A stretch of 54,785 bases of DNA from Methanobacteriota archaeon (GTDB lineage Archaea; Halobacteriota; Methanosarcinia; Methanosarcinales; Methanosarcinaceae). Under the pieces are notes generated by a model. It ran no database searches, was not told the DNA's origin, and saw only the letters and a program-made list of their open reading frames with translations. A program made the position numbers and the translations under genes. Position 1 is the first letter of the stretch, and each line of letters starts with the position of its first letter. The stretch covers positions 1 through 54,785 of the forward strand of contig JAENZL010000001.1 in NCBI GenBank assembly GCA_016841265.1. The letters run 5' to 3'. Shown here piece by piece: positions 24,482-33,908 of the stretch.

Positions 24482-25597
24482 TCAGAATTCCATGCCTTCG
24501 TCCAAAGGACGGGGAAGCCCGGAACTTTCCTTTTCAACTTCCGGGTCATTGAACTCCAATATTGTAAGTCCTTTTAGAGAGGTTACACTGAAACTGTGCC
24601 AGCCTGCCCGGAATACATCAGAAAAAAGACGGACCATTTTGGCACTTACCTTTTCACTGGAATAATTATGGTACACTTTGATGTACTCTTTCCCTTTTTC
24701 CGTGTTAATTTCAACATCGTCCACAAGCTGCGAGGCCATAAACAGGTGCTTGAAAAGAGGGATCAGTTCCGAAAGAGGGATTTCACGGAGCTTGCGCCCG
24801 GCTTTTACCTCGAAATACTTCTTTATATCGGGATATTCCCCTGCAGCAAAAGCTTCGAAGAGGTTCCTGTCGATGTTTATCCGCTGGTAGTTGAAAAACT
24901 TGTATAGTTCGACGAGCGTTTTCCAGAAATCCACTTTTCTTTCGATTTCCCTGTACATACTGTCCATCGACCCGAAATATTTCAGGATCCCTGGAGGGAT
25001 TTCTCCCTGTTCATGCCGTGCAAAGGGTTTCAGGTAGATGGTAGTTGAGTTGGACTTCCTGTGCACTGCTTCCACATCCAGGCTCATCCCCCGCGCCAGG
25101 AAAAGGCAAACTGTTTCCACAACGAGTTCCCTTATATCCCGGTCTCCCCCCAGAAAACTCATACTTGAAAATTCAGGATCAAGTTCCTTGCCGCAGGAAG
25201 CCGAAACCTCCAGATTCCAGCCCATCTTCCGGCTTCGGGCATTTAGATATCCTTCAAGTTCGGACATCGTTCTGATCCTGTAAGGGTTGATCAGCTCATG
25301 GACAATATCTTCATCCAGCAGCCTGCCGGAAGTATTCTTCACAAGCCAGTTCAACACTTGCTGGCTTACCATGACGCCTTCCCCTGACTCCACCAGAGTT
25401 TCCATCCCTCCGAAATCAATTTCACTTCCATTAAGGGAATTTGCGGCTTTTTCCGGAGTCCCGTGCTTTTCCAGAGCGAGATCGGCAAGCTCGATGGCTT
25501 CCCTTACCGCCGCACTAAGATTTCCTCCATGCCGGTCCAGAAAGGGCTGGAGCTTAAGGAGATGAGCATCATCCAGAGAGATGTTTTTGCGAATCAA
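24482..25597 (-). CDS. RHH-domain regulator paralog 3
   Basis: 371 residues, start TTG with GAGGA about 6 nt upstream. RHH core RKNISLDDAHLLKLQPFLD, GNLSAAVREAIELAD. Shared domains: INPYRIRTMSELEGYLNARSRKMGWNL, HRKSNSTTIYLKPF, GILKYFGSMDSMYREIERKVDFWKTL, FNYQRINIDRNLFEAFAAGEYPDI, and a closing YSSEKVSAKMVRLFSDVFRAGWHSFSVTSLKGLTILEF. All three paralogs share this architecture, so they arose by tandem duplication. Confidence 0.8.
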   Translation of the reverse strand: MIRKNISLDDAHLLKLQPFLDRHGGNLSAAVREAIELADLALEKHGTPEKAANSLNGSEIDFGGMETLVESGEGVMVSQQVLNWLVKNTSGRLLDEDIVHELINPYRIRTMSELEGYLNARSRKMGWNLEVSASCGKELDPEFSSMSFLGGDRDIRELVVETVCLFLARGMSLDVEAVHRKSNSTTIYLKPFARHEQGEIPPGILKYFGSMDSMYREIERKVDFWKTLVELYKFFNYQRINIDRNLFEAFAAGEYPDIKKYFEVKAGRKLREIPLSELIPLFKHLFMASQLVDDVEINTEKGKEYIKVYHNYSSEKVSAKMVRLFSDVFRAGWHSFSVTSLKGLTILEFNDPEVEKESSGLPRPLDEGMEF

Positions 25598-25848
25598 AAG
25601 AGTCCTCGACTTTTTATATTAAGATAACTTCCCGGGCAGGCAGATCAGGTCAGCAGATCCCTGACCCCGGAAAATGCCATAAACTTTCACGAAATATTAT
25701 ATATTCTACCAGTTACTGCTTTAATACAACAAATATAAATAAGTTATTATATCGTTCAACAAATATTAATGTGATGCATCCAGGGAAATCCCTCCGGAAA
25801 ACTCAGGATGACCGACACGGCTTTAAGTTCAGCATATTATTTACTCTC

Positions 25849-26328
25849 ATGCAGAGCGAAGAGAGACTTACAAGAGTCCGCACGATCGCGGATTATCAGT
25901 TTGGTAAAGGCTCCGGAAAAGAACTTTTCCCTGAAGGGGCAACATTCCAGTTATCCCGGACAAAGAGGGTGCGCCAGGTCTTCCACTCCGGAAAGCGCAT
26001 CACAACGGCAAGGGCAAAGGACGGTTTTTTTACCCTGAGCATGAAAGGGGCAGCCGTTCTTCACGGATATTTACCGGGAAAAAGACTCAGGGTAGTGGTC
26101 TGTGAAGACGCGGCTCCTTTTGTGGCAAAAGGTAAAACGGCTTTTGCAAAACATGTGGTATCCCTCGACCCCGAACTCAGGGCAGGGGACGAAGTCCTTG
26201 TCACGGACGAAAACGACAGGCTTCTTGCGACCGGACAGCTGCTCCTCTCTCCCGAAGAGGTCCTTGCCCTTGAGGGTGGGCCTGCAGTGGATGTGCGGGT
26301 AGGAATAGAGTCAAAAAAAGCGGAATGA
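25849..26328 (+). CDS. PUA-domain RNA-binding protein
   Basis: 159 residues. The C-terminal half is a PUA fold (VVCEDAAPFVAKGKTAFAKHVVSLDPELRAGDEVLVTDEN), and the N-terminal part RVRTIADYQFGKGSGKELFP is typical of a small archaeal family related to archaeosine transglycosylase. It probably binds tRNA or rRNA. The frame is open to 25771 but the first 26 codons have no conserved look; the ATG at 25849 starts just before the conserved RVRTIADYQFG. No clear ribosome site. Confidence 0.8.
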   Translation: MQSEERLTRVRTIADYQFGKGSGKELFPEGATFQLSRTKRVRQVFHSGKRITTARAKDGFFTLSMKGAAVLHGYLPGKRLRVVVCEDAAPFVAKGKTAFAKHVVSLDPELRAGDEVLVTDENDRLLATGQLLLSPEEVLALEGGPAVDVRVGIESKKAE

Positions 26329-26582
26329 GACTCCAACAAAGGAGTCCCTGTGTTCCCTGTGTTCCCTGTGTTCCCGGGTTTATATTTCGGATTTTCCGGA
26401 GAAGACCCCGGGAGGGAAATAGACTGGATAAAAAAAATATGATATATATTTCCGGGAATTTACACAATATTTTATATGTTAAGGCTGGTAAAAATAGGAC
26501 ATAATATAATAAGGATGCCATTTTGAATGGCTCATGTCCAACAGTAAATGAATAAAAATATATCCTGGAAAGTAGTTTTTGC

Positions 26583-27785
26583 TTGAAACTACTTCATAGA
26601 TTTCTGAAAAAAGATTTCAAACAATATCCCTGCAGCAGAGGCCCAGGTATCCAAAATCAGTTCCCGGAGAGTGAAAACATTTCAGAGCCAGAACAGGTCT
26701 TTAAATCCCTGCTCATTCCCGACAACACCAGAATAGAAGCTAACCGGATCCTCGTGGAAGGAGACGTGATTATCGGCAACCACTCCAGTATTGAATACGG
26801 AATTTCCGGAGAGATGGTTATAATCGGGGAAGGGGTGAGCGTTTCTGGAGACGTTGCAGCCAGGTCCGATGCCAGGATTGACATGTGGTCCAAATTCGGG
26901 AGCAATGTCGATGTTGGGAAAAACGCCTATCTGGGGGAATTTGTGACAATTGACGGGAAACTAACCGTTGAAAGAGACCTGGATGTTGGAAAAGAAGTGA
27001 AGGTCAAAGCCGGATTCGAAACCAAAGGTTGGATAGTGGTCAGGAACCCTGTACCCGTAATCATGTACCTCTTCCTGTACATCAGGGAAATGATGGGCCT
27101 TGGAAAGGGCGAAGAAGTTGAAAAAGCTATTGAAGACCTCTTCGAAGATTGTGAAGGCAATGAAGAGACCCCCCGGCTTAGTGACAAGCTCCTGATTGTG
27201 CCCGCAGGCTCGAAAGTCTCCCCAAAAGCCATAGAGGTTGCGGAAAAAGCCTTGATAGGAAGCGGCTGTGTTCTCATAGGAAATATTAAGGCGCAGTCGG
27301 TAGAGGCAGGAAAAGACATGACCCTGCAGGGAAGCATCCATTCGGAGGACAAAATTACCCTCGGAGACAACAGCACCGTCCACGGCAGCCTTGTTTCAAA
27401 AGGACAGGTCCGCATAGGAAGAAACAGCCGGATCTATGGAGGAATAAAGGCCGATGCCGTGTTCCTGCATGAAAAGGCAAGGGTAGACGGCACTATCAGG
27501 GCACCGTCCGGGGTATCTTTTATCCGGGAACCTTCAGAAAAAATAGCTTTCAGGAAAGTCCAGAACTTTGAGAGCCCTGTGGCTGAAAAAGCAGCTGAAG
27601 GGTTTAAAGAAAGTTATCATGAAGAAGGGGTCGTAAAAGCCCTTGAAGTGGTAGAAATCGAAACCCTCATGAAAACAAAGGCAAAAGCTAAAAACGGTTT
27701 TGTGCCCGGCAGAGGAAGAATGCCTGCCAGGACCGGGGCAATGGGCAGAAGCCGACGTTTCATGGGTATGCAGAGGTTCAGGTGA
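26583..27785 (+). CDS. Bactofilin-like polymer-forming protein, 400 aa
   Basis: Two blocks of short beta-repeats (VEGDVIIGNHSSIEYGISG... and GKDMTLQGSIHSEDKITLG...IRIG-like text) are typical of bactofilin/DUF583 proteins that stack into a beta-helix. Between them is a hydrophobic stretch PVPVIMYLFLYIREMMG and an acidic segment, so a membrane contact is possible. The C-terminus is basic (RGRMPARTGAMGRSRRFMGMQRFR). Start is TTG 26583; no good ribosome site. The stop codon lies within an IS605 right-end sequence, so the original C-terminus was probably cut off or altered. Confidence 0.7.
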   Translation: MKLLHRFLKKDFKQYPCSRGPGIQNQFPESENISEPEQVFKSLLIPDNTRIEANRILVEGDVIIGNHSSIEYGISGEMVIIGEGVSVSGDVAARSDARIDMWSKFGSNVDVGKNAYLGEFVTIDGKLTVERDLDVGKEVKVKAGFETKGWIVVRNPVPVIMYLFLYIREMMGLGKGEEVEKAIEDLFEDCEGNEETPRLSDKLLIVPAGSKVSPKAIEVAEKALIGSGCVLIGNIKAQSVEAGKDMTLQGSIHSEDKITLGDNSTVHGSLVSKGQVRIGRNSRIYGGIKADAVFLHEKARVDGTIRAPSGVSFIREPSEKIAFRKVQNFESPVAEKAAEGFKESYHEEGVVKALEVVEIETLMKTKAKAKNGFVPGRGRMPARTGAMGRSRRFMGMQRFR

Positions 27786-27819
27786 ACTACCTGCAAAATC
27801 TAAAGATTTAACGGGCTTC
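27782..27819 (-). mobile_element. Solitary IS605-type right end
   Basis: 38 nt matching 11609-11646 at 36 of 38 positions (GTGAACTACC, then GC, the palindrome AAATCTAAAGATTT, AACGGGCTTC). No tnpA or tnpB is near. It may be a decayed copy or a non-autonomous element. It supplies the TGA stop of the bactofilin-like gene. Confidence 0.75.
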
Positions 27820-28193
27820 CCGCCTTCGGTGCTAAAGCATATGGGCATTCTGGCTGTCTCAGTAAGAATTAAGATCCGGAATCTGGAAAAAGTCAGGAAA
27901 ATCCTGAACCCTGACTAATCCTGACCTTTCTAAGACATATTTTGATTTTTTTTATTTTGAATGAAGAAACCTTTAAGTGAATATTATATTCTTTAAAGGA
28001 AACTGCCAGGTAGCAGTAAGATTAATTAGGGAATCAGGGAATTATCTGGCTTCAGATAGAATAGAGGAGAGTTTCAACTAACTTCTATAATTACGGAGAT
28101 ATTTTTCCGCAGGCAAGAGCTGTAGATAAACGGTTACAAGTAAGCAGTTAATCATTATAACTTAAAATTATAAATCTCAGAGAAGGTGTTCAT
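27820..28193. other. Intergenic region before argD
   Basis: No gene seen. An AT-rich zone near 27945-27995 (TTTTTTTATTTTGAATG, AATATTATATTC) may hold the promoter of argD; GAAGGTG at 28183-28189 is the ribosome site. Confidence 0.4.
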
Positions 28194-29381
28194 TTGACAG
28201 AAGGAATAATGGACCAGAAGGATCCACAGACAAAGTATGATTCCGTTATCGAGAAAGATTCAAAATACGTGATGCAGACCTACGGGCGCCAGCCCCTCGT
28301 GCTCTTGAAAGGAAAAGGGGCGCTTGTCTACGATGTGCACGGGAAAGAGTATATCGACTGTGTGGCGGGGATTGCGGTAAACAACGTGGGACACTGCCAC
28401 CCGAAAGTGGTCCAGGCTATAAGGGAACAGGCAGGAGAACTGATGCACGTCTCCAACCTCTACTACACCGAAATCCAGGCCGAACTTGCGGAAGCCCTGG
28501 TCTCGGTTACGGGTATGGGACGTGTTTTCTTCTGCAACTCGGGAGCTGAAGCCGTAGAAGCTGCAATGAAACTTGCCCGCGTGGTCTCAGGGAAAAGCGC
28601 CTTTATTGCAGCCGAAGGCTCCTTCCACGGCAGGACCATAGGAGCACTTTCCGTAACCTACAAAAACGCATACAGGGCACCTTTCGAACCCCCGGTAAGT
28701 ACGGCGACCACCTTTGTCCCCTACTCCGATGCCAATGCAATCAGGCAGGCAATCTCCGACAATACCGCTGCCGTTATCCTGGAACCCATCCAGGGAGAAG
28801 GTGGAGTGAACATTCCTGACCCCGGCTACCTTAAAGAAGTCAGAGAAATCTGCGATGAAACCGGCACTCTCCTGATCTTTGACGAGGTACAGACGGGCTT
28901 CGGGAGGACAGGGACCTGGTTCTGTAAAGAGCAGGCAGGGGTTGAACCCGACATTATGAGCATGGCAAAGGCAATCGGAGGAGGTTTCCCCATGGGAGCC
29001 ATTGCCGCCCGGGAAGGGATTAGTTTCGGGCGCAGCCAGCATGCTGCGACCTTCGGAGGCGGCCCCCTGGCCTGTGCTGCTGCGCTTGCCTCGATCGGAG
29101 CCATCAAGGAGGAGAAGCTCCTGGAACGTTCCCGTGAAATGGGAGCTTATTTTATAGAAAAACTCAGGAACATGGCCCGGGACGATGTAGTGGAAGTCCG
29201 CGGGAAAGGGCTCATGATCGGGGTTGAGATGAACTACAAATGCGGGGATATCGTGGACTTTGCCCGGGAACACGGGGTGCTTGTGAACTGTACATCGGAC
29301 TCGGTGCTCCGCCTTGTGCCCCCACTTGTAATCACCAAAGAGCAGATAGATACGGTAGTTGGTATCCTTGAGCAGGCCTGA
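28194..29381 (+). CDS. argD: Acetylornithine aminotransferase ArgD
   Basis: 395 residues, PLP-dependent class III aminotransferase of arginine (and possibly lysine-type) synthesis. Features: [56 protein letters not shown], and the PLP lysine in [14 protein letters not shown]. Two starts are possible, TTG 28194 (with GAAGGTG 5 nt upstream) and ATG 28209 (with AGAAGGA 4 nt upstream); they differ by 5 residues. hisC overlaps the 3' end. Confidence 0.92.
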   Translation: MTEGIMDQKDPQTKYDSVIEKDSKYVMQTYGRQPLVLLKGKGALVYDVHGKEYIDCVAGIAVNNVGHCHPKVVQAIREQAGELMHVSNLYYTEIQAELAEALVSVTGMGRVFFCNSGAEAVEAAMKLARVVSGKSAFIAAEGSFHGRTIGALSVTYKNAYRAPFEPPVSTATTFVPYSDANAIRQAISDNTAAVILEPIQGEGGVNIPDPGYLKEVREICDETGTLLIFDEVQTGFGRTGTWFCKEQAGVEPDIMSMAKAIGGGFPMGAIAAREGISFGRSQHAATFGGGPLACAAALASIGAIKEEKLLERSREMGAYFIEKLRNMARDDVVEVRGKGLMIGVEMNYKCGDIVDFAREHGVLVNCTSDSVLRLVPPLVITKEQIDTVVGILEQA

Positions 29382-30462
29382 ACTCATAAAAAAAGAAATT
29401 TTTGAAATTGCAGAGTACGTGCCCGGCAAGTCCATCGAGGAAATAGCCTCGGCTTACGGGCTTGACCCTGCAACGATTATCAAACTCGGCTCAAACGAAA
29501 ACCCACTTGGTCCCTCTCCAAAAGCCGTGGAAGCCCTGGTAAAAGCCGCTCCCGGAGCAAACATCTACCCCTCAGCCGATGCCCGGGAGTTAAGGGAAGC
29601 CCTCTCGGAGTACACCGGTTTCCCGGTCTCGAACATTGTCGCTTCCGGCCCCGGGATGGACGGGCTTCTGGATGGGCTTTGCAGACTCACCCTCGAAAAG
29701 GGAGACGAAGTCATTGTCCCGACCCCCACCTTTGCCTATTACGAACTTCCGGCTCTGGCCTGCGGGGGAATTCCGGTCTTTGTCAACAGGGAAGCCGACT
29801 TTTCCGTGGACCCGGAAAAAGTCCTGGCAGCCGAAACACCGCGGACAAAGCTTATCTTCCTCTGTTCCCCCAACAACCCCTCAGGAAACCTCCTGCCCGA
29901 AGTCGACCTCAGGAAGGTCCTTGAAAATACCCGGGCCCTTGTCTTCGTTGACGAAGCCTATGTGGAATTTGCCGACAGGAAGCTCTCAGGCCTGGTCAGC
30001 GAGTACGACAACCTGATCGTAGGCAGGACCTTTTCCAAAGCCTTCGGACTTGCAGGCCTGCGCCTTGGCTACGGGATCATGCAGGAATGGCTTCAAAAGG
30101 AATACATGCGGGCAGCAACGCCTTTCTGCGTGAGCCTCCCCGCTCTCAGGGCAGGAATCGCCGCCCTATCGGATACCGAACAACTCCGGAAGAGCATAGA
30201 ACTTGCCAGGAAAGGCCGGGAAGACCTGAAAGAGAGGATGCCTTTCAAAGTTTATCCCTCCCAGGCCAACTTCGTCCTCGTGGACGTCGCCCCGCTTAAA
30301 TCAAAAGCCGTGTCCGAAGCTCTCCTGAAAAAAGGAATTATCGTGCGTCCCTGCGACTCCTTCCGGAATGCCGGGGATACCCTGATCCGCCTGACAGTGG
30401 GCACCCCGGAACAGAACGATAAGGTGGTCCGGGCTTTCGAGGCTGTAAAAGAAGAGCTTTGA
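29368..30462 (+). CDS. hisC: Histidinol-phosphate aminotransferase HisC
   Basis: About 364 residues, class II PLP aminotransferase of histidine synthesis. Motifs: [49 protein letters not shown] and the lysine motif [17 protein letters not shown]. No ATG is available; the TTG at 29368 gives [13 protein letters not shown] and is preferred over the TTG at 29359. It overlaps the argD end by 14 bp, so the two aminotransferases are co-translated. Confidence 0.92.
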   Translation: MSRPELIKKEIFEIAEYVPGKSIEEIASAYGLDPATIIKLGSNENPLGPSPKAVEALVKAAPGANIYPSADARELREALSEYTGFPVSNIVASGPGMDGLLDGLCRLTLEKGDEVIVPTPTFAYYELPALACGGIPVFVNREADFSVDPEKVLAAETPRTKLIFLCSPNNPSGNLLPEVDLRKVLENTRALVFVDEAYVEFADRKLSGLVSEYDNLIVGRTFSKAFGLAGLRLGYGIMQEWLQKEYMRAATPFCVSLPALRAGIAALSDTEQLRKSIELARKGREDLKERMPFKVYPSQANFVLVDVAPLKSKAVSEALLKKGIIVRPCDSFRNAGDTLIRLTVGTPEQNDKVVRAFEAVKEEL

Positions 30463-30466
30463 AAAA

Positions 30467-30557
30467 GGAAGTTGAAAAAGGAAGTTGAAAAAGAAAGTTG
30501 AAAAAGGAAGTTGAAAAAGGAAGTTGAAAAAGGAAGTTGAAAAAGGAAGTTGAAAAA
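30467..30557. repeat. 13-nt tandem repeat, seven copies
   Basis: Seven copies of G(G/A)AAGTTGAAAAA beginning 4 nt after the hisC stop; only the third copy differs by one base. Confidence 0.95.
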
Positions 30558-30631
30558 GATGTGATGGAAACCCGGAACCCGGGTTTCTGACTTCAATTTG
30601 TTTAATTAGCCGGGTTTTCAATTAATTCGCT

Positions 30632-30907
30632 TCACAACTTTACTTCTTCAATTCCTTCGATTTTCATGAGGGGATAATCCAGTTCGGGGTCGTACTCCAT
30701 GCCCACTTTCACCCTGGCAGAGCCGTATTTTACGGTGATTTTTACTTTCAACATGGGCCCCTGGATTTCGAAGTAGCCGAATTCATCGTTCAATTTGCCT
30801 TTCAGCATTTCCCGGTCGATTTTCACGGAAATGTCTTCCACGTAAGGCTGGACGGAGATGCTTTCCTGAATGGCTATTTCCAGACTTCCTGCCGTTTTCA
30901 GGTTCAC
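30632..30907 (-). CDS. Hypothetical protein, 91 aa, beta-rich
   Basis: Alternating strand-like segments (VEDISVKIDREML, GYFEIQGPMLKVKITVKYGSARVKVGMEYD) suggest a small beta protein. No metal motif or membrane span. Convergent with hisC and in a normal codon context, so probably real. The start ATG has CGTGAACC upstream, a weak site. Family not recognised. Confidence 0.55.
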   Translation of the reverse strand: MNLKTAGSLEIAIQESISVQPYVEDISVKIDREMLKGKLNDEFGYFEIQGPMLKVKITVKYGSARVKVGMEYDPELDYPLMKIEGIEEVKL

Positions 30908-31140
30908 GGGGGAACCAGTAAACTGGTGGAAGAGGGCACCCAGTTTTATGCCTGCCTCAAAGAGAGCGTTGTCCCTGTCAGTGATAGTATGTGTTCTATC
31001 ATTTGTACAATCAGTTATAGTATCACCTGTACTGTAATTTGTACTATTAGGCGTGATGCCTTTGCATCATCAGCTGCATTACCAGTCAGATTCACTTCAG
31101 TCAGACGGACTTCTCCTTTCTGAAGCTTCTGTTTTTCAGT

Positions 31141-31839
31141 TTAGGACCTTTTCTTATTATGATTAGCATTGCTCAACATAGGTATTTTCAGGAAGGGAGA
31201 GAGCATATAAACCAGCATCAAAATGAAAGGAATCGGGGAAAAGAACCTCATGTAACTCAGGTCTATGAAGAAGAGCAGCACCATGGCAAAAAACATGGAA
31301 GCTATGAAAGCCAGGAGTTTTAAGTTCCTGATCTTGGGATAGGCCACGGAGCTTACCATCAGGAGGGACAGGGCAAGGGTCAGGACAAGCAGGAAGTCAA
31401 TCCTGACGAGGTTTTCTCCCAGGAGCATGTACGAGGCGAGCATAACACAGCCTGCGGTGATCGGGAGCCCTTCGAAACCTGCCTTTACCGAGGGGATTAC
31501 GTTAAAACGGGCAAGTCTCAGGACCCCGCAGAGGGCATAGAAGTATGCAAAAATGACTACTATCAGGTCTTCTCCGCCAAAATTGAAGTAAATAACAAGA
31601 GCAGGAGCGACCCCGAAAGAGACAGCATCGGCCAGAGAGTCCAGCTGTTCCCCAAGCTCACCTCCCCCGAATTTCCGGGCAAAGTGCCCGTCAGCCCCGT
31701 CTGCAATTGCTGCAAGGAGCAGGAGGATCAGGGCAAGGTCAAAGGAACCTGCATGGGCAGCGGAAATAGCCGAGATTCCGAAGAAGAGGTTCGAGAGGGA
31801 AACAAAGTCAGGTAATCTTAAAAGCTGCAAAAGGGTCAT
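31141..31839 (-). CDS. pssA: CDP-alcohol phosphatidyltransferase, archaetidylserine synthase (PssA)
   Basis: 232 residues, polytopic. The CDP-alcohol motif is clear: DGADGHFARKF, then GEQLDSLADAVSFG (Asp47, Asp50, Asp67, Asp71). It should join L-serine to CDP-archaeol. About six hydrophobic helices. It overlaps the decarboxylase gene by 4 bp (ATGA) and belongs to the artA-asd-pssA unit. Confidence 0.88.
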   Translation of the reverse strand: MTLLQLLRLPDFVSLSNLFFGISAISAAHAGSFDLALILLLLAAIADGADGHFARKFGGGELGEQLDSLADAVSFGVAPALVIYFNFGGEDLIVVIFAYFYALCGVLRLARFNVIPSVKAGFEGLPITAGCVMLASYMLLGENLVRIDFLLVLTLALSLLMVSSVAYPKIRNLKLLAFIASMFFAMVLLFFIDLSYMRFFSPIPFILMLVYMLSPFLKIPMLSNANHNKKRS

Positions 31840-32462
31840 ACTACATCAATGTCCTCGTTTAGTGTTGCTATAACGGTCCTGCCTGCGAACACCCTCTCTC
31901 CTTTATGGACAGCGATGTCAAAGGCTTCGGGGATTGTCACGTCTACCCTTGACCCGAAACGGATCATCCCTATGCGCTGGCCCTGTTCAACAACATCATC
32001 TTTTTTTGCATAAGTAACGATCCTGCGGGCAATTGTACCTGCGATCTGTGTAACACTAACATCCCCGTATTTGCTGATGATAATGAACTCGTTTCTTTCG
32101 TTCCTTTCAGAGTCCTTGCAAAAAGCCGGAAGATATCCTCCTTTTTTGTAGACTACTTCCGTAATCCTGCCAGAAATTGGAGTCCTGTTTACATGAACGT
32201 TCTGAAGAAACATGAATATACAGATTTTACGTCCTCTTATGTCAATGATTGTGCCGTCAGCCGGAGAGATCATGTAGTTGTCCGAAACTTCTACCTTCCT
32301 CTCGGGGTCCCTGAAGAACCAGACCATAAATATGGCCATTGCTGTTCCCAGATACGTAGCGTGGAGAAACACGGAGTAATTAGTAACCCGGTGAAACCCC
32401 GCAAGAAGGGCGGTGACAGAGATAGCAGCACAAATCCAGGGTTCAGAGCCTTTTGCAAACAT
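31836..32462 (-). CDS. asd: Archaetidylserine decarboxylase (phosphatidylserine decarboxylase family)
   Basis: 208 residues. It has one N-terminal hydrophobic region, MISPADGTI, the MFLQNVHVNRTPISG signature, and FGSRVDV near the C-terminus: Gly170-Ser171 is where the precursor should cut itself to make the pyruvoyl cofactor (LGST in bacterial Psd). Product: archaetidylethanolamine. It follows artA by 6 bp and overlaps pssA by 4 bp. Confidence 0.87.
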   Translation of the reverse strand: MFAKGSEPWICAAISVTALLAGFHRVTNYSVFLHATYLGTAMAIFMVWFFRDPERKVEVSDNYMISPADGTIIDIRGRKICIFMFLQNVHVNRTPISGRITEVVYKKGGYLPAFCKDSERNERNEFIIISKYGDVSVTQIAGTIARRIVTYAKKDDVVEQGQRIGMIRFGSRVDVTIPEAFDIAVHKGERVFAGRTVIATLNEDIDVV

Positions 32463-32468
32463 GCCTCT

Positions 32469-33341
32469 TCAGTCCTCCGCAAACCTGTCCAGAATATTTT
32501 TTATTTCTCTGGAAAGGACAACCCACAAACCATCGATCAGATCCAGCAGTTCCGGCAGGATGCGGAGTACTGCGTATGAAATTAAAAACAGAGCTATTCC
32601 TGAGCCTGCCTTTGCAATATAGTTGTGGGCAATCGAGAAACTGTTAATGCCAAACCACTGTTCCCCGTAAGCCAGAACCACAAAACTATCCCTGATAAGA
32701 TTGAGCACGTAAATCACCGGCACTGAAACGATAAAAGCGGCAACCAGGCGCCTGAAAGGAGCACTGACCGAACCGATAAGTCCCATGAAAAGAGCAATGC
32801 TCTCGATTGCCGTACAGGCGAGGATGATCTCCACGGTGTACCCGTTCAGGGTTATCAGGTTCCAGTCCTTCATATACGCAGGAATGTCAAAATAATGGAG
32901 TATCCAGACAACCTGGGAGGCTACCCCTCCTATGATCCAGGTGTTAAGGGCTGAAAAATTCGCAAATGGGAAATAGATAAGAGCTCCAAGGGCACTTGCA
33001 CTGGTAAGCATGGAAGTTATTTCCATGCCATTTTCTCCCCCGTCGGGGGAAGGAATTTTCGAGCGTACCAGATCCCTGTTCTTTCCTACCAGAAGGACAC
33101 CCTCCCTGTATTCCCGGAACATTATGTACGCAACGAACACACAGAAAAGGGCAAAGATAAAGGTTAAGCCTACATTTGCATAGTCCTGAATCTCTATGTA
33201 GTGAAGGGGCTGGTAACCCCAGTGAACGGAAAATAATCCCCAGCCTATTCCGCCGACCAGTTTGCGGACCGTAAGGTTCCTGGGAATTACTGATGATGCA
33301 ATCATTAACCCGACTGCAAGCCAAAGTACATTTTCAATCAT
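32469..33341 (-). CDS. artA: Archaeosortase A
   Basis: 290 residues, multi-pass membrane cysteine transpeptidase of the exosortase/archaeosortase group, which cuts C-terminal sorting signals and is thought to attach a lipid. The catalytic triad is visible: Cys176 in ILACTAIESIAL, Arg217 in NLIRDSF, His239 in FSIAHNYIAKAGS. About eight hydrophobic segments. A hydrophilic insert at about 84-108 (GKNRDLVRSKIPSPDGGENG) lies between membrane segments. Sorting targets should end in a PGF-type signal; none lies in this window. Confidence 0.88.
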   Translation of the reverse strand: MIENVLWLAVGLMIASSVIPRNLTVRKLVGGIGWGLFSVHWGYQPLHYIEIQDYANVGLTFIFALFCVFVAYIMFREYREGVLLVGKNRDLVRSKIPSPDGGENGMEITSMLTSASALGALIYFPFANFSALNTWIIGGVASQVVWILHYFDIPAYMKDWNLITLNGYTVEIILACTAIESIALFMGLIGSVSAPFRRLVAAFIVSVPVIYVLNLIRDSFVVLAYGEQWFGINSFSIAHNYIAKAGSGIALFLISYAVLRILPELLDLIDGLWVVLSREIKNILDRFAED

Positions 33342-33908
33342 TTTTCAAGCACCTTTTTCCGGAAAACAGTATCTGAAATTCTCCAAGATGATTAAAAGCA
33401 TTTCTATTGAAGATTCAGTTACAAGCTATCAGGCATGCGGATTTTAGTCTCATTTGAAAAAACCCGATGCGTTATGGCTACAAGGCCAGAAGAAGCCCGG
33501 GGGAGAGCACTCGATTTACAAGCACTTAGTAAGTATGATAATAAATTTCTAATATAGAAGAATACCGATTACAAGAAGGTTTCCGTTAATAAAAAACCTG
33601 CTGCCTGGCAAAAAGAATTTTACAAGATGGAAAAGAGAAGTTCTCCGGGAAGCAAAGAATAGAAAACTTTAAGAAAGGCTTCAGCAAAAAGAACCTTTTT
33701 GCATGAGAAATTCCTGCAAAGAAAAAAGAATTTAGAAGAATAATTGAAATATGATAACGATTTTCTACATATGTACAATAATAATATAATATTCTGCTAT
33801 AAAATAATATAATATTCTACTTCCGGCACAACTGCCGGAAAAACAGCATTCATGAGGAGATTGATAGCAGTAAAAGATCTCCATGAAAGTGTGTTATGAA
33901 GGCGTTTT
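33342..33908. other. Divergent intergenic region, artA / Nudix
   Basis: No gene seen. Two copies of AATAATATAATATTCT near 33780-33820 and a perfect hairpin TTCCGGCA-CAAC-TGCCGGAA (33821-33840) lie 70 nt before the Nudix start, possibly in its leader. Confidence 0.5.

Noticed and set aside
30926-31123. 65-aa plus-strand frame rich in Cys/Ile/Thr
   Set aside because: Caused by a short imperfect DNA repeat (ATCATTTGTAC-like); no ribosome site.
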